The translations under genes were made by a program, and so were the position numbers. From positions 531,001 through 595,000 of the forward strand of contig NZ_FOVU01000001.1 of NCBI RefSeq assembly GCF_900115265.1: a DNA stretch of 64,000 nucleotides, in the 5' to 3' direction. A model generated the notes under the pieces. It was not told the origin of the DNA. It searched no databases and was given only the letters and a program-made list of their open reading frames with translations. The stretch comes from Bradyrhizobium sp. Ghvi. Lineage in GTDB: Bacteria > Pseudomonadota > Alphaproteobacteria > Rhizobiales > Xanthobacteraceae. Shown here in pieces: positions 61,178 to 64,000 of the stretch. Position 1 is the stretch's first letter. Each line of letters starts with the position of its first letter.

Positions 61178-61552
61178 CTAACAAGCGCAGCCTTGGTGGG
61201 CATCCTGCTGCGCCGGTTCGCACAACGTGCCGTGGATCTTGCCGTCCGCGCTGAAGCGGAACGAGGCGCGGATGCGCAGCGAACCCGCGATGGAATATTC
61301 CAGATCAACCCCATTCTGCGCGGGATGTATCTCCTCAAGGCCCAATCCTACCGAGGAGAACGCGCTGAGTTTAGGTTCCCAATAGGCTTCGAGCTCGCTC
61401 CGGCCGCGATAAAGGCGCGTGCCGTTGCACGTGCACTTCAGTTCGGCATCGTCGGCGTAGAGGTCGAGCAGCGTCGTGAGGTCGCCCCTGCGGCAGGCAT
61501 CCACCCAGTCGACGACAAGTCCCATTTGATCGAAATCGCTCAACGCCAGCAA
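61178..61552 (-). CDS. NTF2-like (SnoaL-type) small protein
   Basis: 124 residues in a cone-shaped alpha/beta fold: VVDWVDACRRGDLTTLLDLYADDAELKC, then LYRGRSELEAYWEPKL. The longest start is TTG at 61552; an ATG at 61525 gives 115 residues. The C-terminus has two cysteines (QGCAC). Convergent with the sensor kinase gene. Enzyme or carrier role unknown. Confidence 0.75.
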   Translation of the reverse strand: MLALSDFDQMGLVVDWVDACRRGDLTTLLDLYADDAELKCTCNGTRLYRGRSELEAYWEPKLSAFSSVGLGLEEIHPAQNGVDLEYSIAGSLRIRASFRFSADGKIHGTLCEPAQQDAHQGCAC

Positions 61553-61651
61553 TCCTGTTCGCCGCGGAAAAGTCGGGGGCGAATTAAGATCACCCTCGTG
61601 AATATGCGCTGAATAATAAAGCCCGGAGGATTCCGGGTTCCCACCGAAAAC

Positions 61652-62416
61652 CTACCGATTTGCGCCACTCCGCCAGCGTCCCCTCAGCCAGACGATAAAG
61701 GCGATCAGGACCGCGCCGGCAAGCGCGAACCATGTGATGGCGTATTGCAGATGATCGTCCTTCAGGTGCACGTCGAGCGGCCCCGGGCGCGGAATGCCGT
61801 TCTCGGGCGCCGGCTGCTCGAGATCGACATAGAACGGCGCGACCGCGCCCCAATGAAGGGTGCTTGCGATCGCCAGATGATCGCGCACGAACCACAGCCG
61901 CTTGTCGAGGTTCGCGGCCGGCGTCAGCCAACCCGGGGTTTCCGGGAAGCGCAGATAGCCGGTGATCGCAACAGGCGCGCCGGTGACGAGCTTCTTCACC
62001 GCGCGATCCTCGACGCTGCGATCCTGCATCGTGTTCTCGACGAAGCCCGCATCGATCACGACGATCTCGCCGCCCGGCAGCCGCGCCGGCAGGAAGGCCC
62101 AGGTGCCTGGGGTGGATGCATCCTTGCGCACGGCCGAGCCGGACGAATAGACCATGGCGTCCGGCGAAGCCACATAGGTTGCGGTGAAGCTGACGCGGCG
62201 AAATTCGTCGCGCGCAGGCGTCAGCGCAGCCCATTGCGCAGGCGGCGGCAGCGCGACAGGTGCTGCCGCAAGACGTTCGGTGAGGGCCGCGATCAGCTCG
62301 TGCTTGGCGGTGCGGCGCTGCAATTGCCACACACCAAGCGCGACGAAGGCCGCCATCAGCAGAAACGTGAACAGCGCGAAGCCGGCCACGCGGGGCTTGC
62401 GCGCCGTCTCGTTCAT
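61652..62416 (-). CDS. SURF1-family cytochrome oxidase assembly protein
   Basis: 254 residues with membrane helices at both ends (GFALFTFLLMAAFVALGVWQLQRR and ITWFALAGAVLIAFIVWLRGRW), the SURF1 layout. The start at 62416 overlaps the DUF983 stop by four bases. SURF1 helps insert haem a into subunit I of aa3-type oxidase, fitting its place behind coxC. Confidence 0.93.
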   Translation of the reverse strand: MNETARKPRVAGFALFTFLLMAAFVALGVWQLQRRTAKHELIAALTERLAAAPVALPPPAQWAALTPARDEFRRVSFTATYVASPDAMVYSSGSAVRKDASTPGTWAFLPARLPGGEIVVIDAGFVENTMQDRSVEDRAVKKLVTGAPVAITGYLRFPETPGWLTPAANLDKRLWFVRDHLAIASTLHWGAVAPFYVDLEQPAPENGIPRPGPLDVHLKDDHLQYAITWFALAGAVLIAFIVWLRGRWRSGANR

Positions 62417-62814
62417 TTCGCGCGGTCGATCAGCCGGCCCGGCGCCGCCTTGTGGTGGAATTGCAGTGCGATCAGCAGCGATTTCATGGAGCGTAATGGC
62501 AACAGCGTGGTGGCGAGGATCAGTGGCAGCCACAACACGGCATGCAGCCAGAACGGCGGCTGGTACTTGACCTCGACCACGAGTGCGCAGCCGACCACGA
62601 TCGCGCCGGCCAGCATGATGATGAAGATCGCCGGACCATCGCCGGCGTCGATGAAGGCATAGTCGAGGCCGCAGCGGTCACAGGACGGCGCCAACGTCAG
62701 GAAGCCCGCATAGAGCTTGCCCTCACCGCAGCGCGGGCATTTGCAGGCGAGCCCACGCAGCGCGCTTTGCAGGACCGTGGGTTGGGTTTCGGAAGTGCCG
62801 GCGGGATCGTTCAT
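62413..62814 (-). CDS. DUF983 membrane protein with zinc ribbon
   Basis: 133 residues. Two CxxC pairs (Cys26-Pro-Arg-Cys29 and Cys45-Asp-Arg-Cys48) form a zinc ribbon ahead of two or three membrane segments. DUF983 proteins are routinely found in cox clusters between coxC and SURF1, as here. Start taken at ATG 62814; a GTG at 62832 is possible. Confidence 0.9.
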   Translation of the reverse strand: MNDPAGTSETQPTVLQSALRGLACKCPRCGEGKLYAGFLTLAPSCDRCGLDYAFIDAGDGPAIFIIMLAGAIVVGCALVVEVKYQPPFWLHAVLWLPLILATTLLPLRSMKSLLIALQFHHKAAPGRLIDRAK

Positions 62815-62910
62815 GACATGCAAGTCTATCACAGTTTCAGCCAGGCCTTGAGCACTGGAAAGCGAAAGGGCGACCCTGCGGCCGCCCTTTCCCGATCGAT
62901 TTGTCGCGGC

Positions 62911-63807
62911 TCAGTGCGCGCCGTGGGCCATGGTCTCGGCGCCGTGTCCCCAGACATAGATGCACAGGAACAGGAACAGCCAGACCACGTCGACGAAGTG
63001 CCAGTACCAGGCAGCGAACTCGAAGCCGAGATGCTGCTTCGGCGTGAAGTGGCCCGCATAGGCGCGCACCAGGCACACGATCAGGAAGATGGTGCCGATC
63101 AGCACGTGGAAGCCGTGGAAGCCGGTCGCCATGAAGAAGGTGGCGCCATAGACATTGCCGGCGAACGAGAACGCCGCGTGGCTGTATTCATAGGCCTGCA
63201 CGCAAGTGAAGGTCGCCCCAAGCAGCACGGTAAGGATCAGGCCATACTTCAGGCCCTGACGGTCGTTCTCGAGCAGTGCGTGGTGCGCCCAGGTTACCGT
63301 GGTGCCCGAGGTGAGCAGGATCAGCGTGTTGAGCAGCGGCAGATGCCAGGGATCGAAGGTCTCGATACCGTGGGGCGGCCAGGTACCCGGCACCGAGCAG
63401 GCGCCAGGCTGGGTGCCGAGGCCGCAGCCGAACACCGCGTCACGGGTGGCGTGGACGGCATCGGCCGGGAACAGCGCCGCGTTGAAATAGGCCCAGAACC
63501 AGGCGACGAAAAACATCACCTCGGAGGCGATGAACAGGATCATGCCGTAGCGGTGATGCAGCTGCACGACGCGGGTGTGGTCGCCCTTGTACTGGGCTTC
63601 CTTGATCACGTCGCCCCACCAGCTCGCCATGGTGTAGAGCACGCCGACGGTGCCGACACCAAACACGATCGGTGCCGCCGAGAACATGTGGTGCATCCAG
63701 GAGATCGCACCGACCGCCATGATGAAGGCCGAGACGGAGCCGACCGCCGGCCACGGAGAGGGATCGACCAGATGGTAGTCGTGATGCTTGCCTTGCGCGG
63801 TAGCCAT
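62911..63807 (-). CDS. coxC: Cytochrome c oxidase subunit III
   Basis: 298 residues; ATG at 63807 with GGAGAC upstream. Seven membrane helices, opening [17 protein letters not shown], with the conserved glutamate region [21 protein letters not shown] and the end [18 protein letters not shown]. Part of the aa3-type terminal oxidase; a 64-base gap separates it from ctaG. Confidence 0.97.
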   Translation of the reverse strand: MATAQGKHHDYHLVDPSPWPAVGSVSAFIMAVGAISWMHHMFSAAPIVFGVGTVGVLYTMASWWGDVIKEAQYKGDHTRVVQLHHRYGMILFIASEVMFFVAWFWAYFNAALFPADAVHATRDAVFGCGLGTQPGACSVPGTWPPHGIETFDPWHLPLLNTLILLTSGTTVTWAHHALLENDRQGLKYGLILTVLLGATFTCVQAYEYSHAAFSFAGNVYGATFFMATGFHGFHVLIGTIFLIVCLVRAYAGHFTPKQHLGFEFAAWYWHFVDVVWLFLFLCIYVWGHGAETMAHGAH

Positions 63808-63871
63808 TGCGGTCTGTCTCCTCAATCCCGTGCCTGTCGGGCACTTATCCCCTTGTTCCAACCCCTGAGCA

Positions 63872-64000
63872 TCAACCCGGCGGCTGGAGATTTCCCTTGC
63901 GCTTGTCGTCCTCGCCGGATGCGAGCGGCTTCACCACCGGATCCTTCACCGGATAGAACGTGTAGGACAGCGTGATCGTGCTCAGCCCGTCATTGTCATG
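63872..64000 (-). CDS. ctaG: Cytochrome c oxidase assembly protein CtaG (Cox11), C-terminal part
   Basis: The last 42 codons of a minus-strand gene running in from outside the window, ending at TGA 63872. The segment [15 protein letters not shown] matches the end of Cox11/CtaG, which delivers copper to the CuB site of subunit I. The following charged tail ([14 protein letters not shown]) is variable. Position directly before coxC supports the call. Confidence 0.85.
   Translation of the reverse strand, partial: HDNDGLSTITLSYTFYPVKDPVVKPLASGEDDKRKGNLQPPG

Overview
The window is a GC-rich chromosomal segment from an alphaproteobacterium, most likely Bradyrhizobium or a close relative in the Nitrobacteraceae. 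The evidence is gene content: a 409-residue C4-pathway 5-aminolevulinate synthase behind a perfect FNR/FixK-type box, an Irr-like Fur-family regulator, an F0-only ATP synthase operon (atpI-atpB-atpE-atpF'-atpF) without the F1 genes, a cox cluster (ctaG-coxC-DUF983-SURF1), several ABC uptake systems, and many palindromic intergenic repeats. The assignment is by recognition; no search was run. No rRNA, tRNA, CRISPR array, insertion sequence or prophage was seen.

Layout. 1-8.6 kb: on the minus strand, the start of a CHASE2 sensor gene and an 1826-residue FecR/VCBS-repeat secreted protein; then on the plus strand a LapG-like transglutaminase-type cysteine protease and an LprI-like periplasmic protein. 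8.6-15.4 kb: a minus-strand uptake operon (livH-livM-livG-livF), an acyl-CoA synthetase and a solute-binding protein. 15.6-24.6 kb: an ABC-2 exporter, a VapC-like toxin with only the tail of its antitoxin, an MBL-fold enzyme, a DMT exporter, small conserved proteins, an M29 aminopeptidase and an Irr-like regulator. 24.7-30.4 kb: a small protein and a complete peptide-type ABC importer. 30.5-36.4 kb: small ORFs, an outer-membrane beta-barrel, a chemoreceptor and an MBL hydrolase. 36.4-42.2 kb: an atypical type II dehydroquinase beside a frameshifted TRAP-permease remnant, hemA, and a solute-symporter/hybrid histidine kinase. 42.2-50.1 kb: an ohr-hydrolase-P460 operon divergent from a 943-residue winged-helix/NTPase/TPR regulator, a LuxR-type response regulator and an MHS-family transporter. 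50.1-58.5 kb: YjbQ, a coiled-coil envelope protein, the F0 operon, a GNAT enzyme, an M16 peptidase and thrC. 58.5-64 kb: a candidate small RNA, a divergent NarL/NarX-type pair, an NTF2-like protein and the cox cluster.

How genes work together. hemA, the cox assembly genes and the F0 operon serve respiration. FNR/FixK-type boxes at hemA and at the Irr-like gene suggest oxygen- and iron-linked control of haem. The solute-symporter hybrid kinase and the LuxR-type regulator about 5 kb away resemble a split CrbS/CrbR pair. The FecR/VCBS protein, LapG-like protease and CHASE2 sensor may form a surface-adhesin release module.

The items most worth a second look are the dehydroquinase paralogue with two substituted active-site residues next to a broken TRAP gene, the candidate small RNA upstream of thrC, the VapC with a decapitated antitoxin, the Irr paralogue lacking the haem regulatory motif, and the LapG-like protease beside the FecR/VCBS protein.
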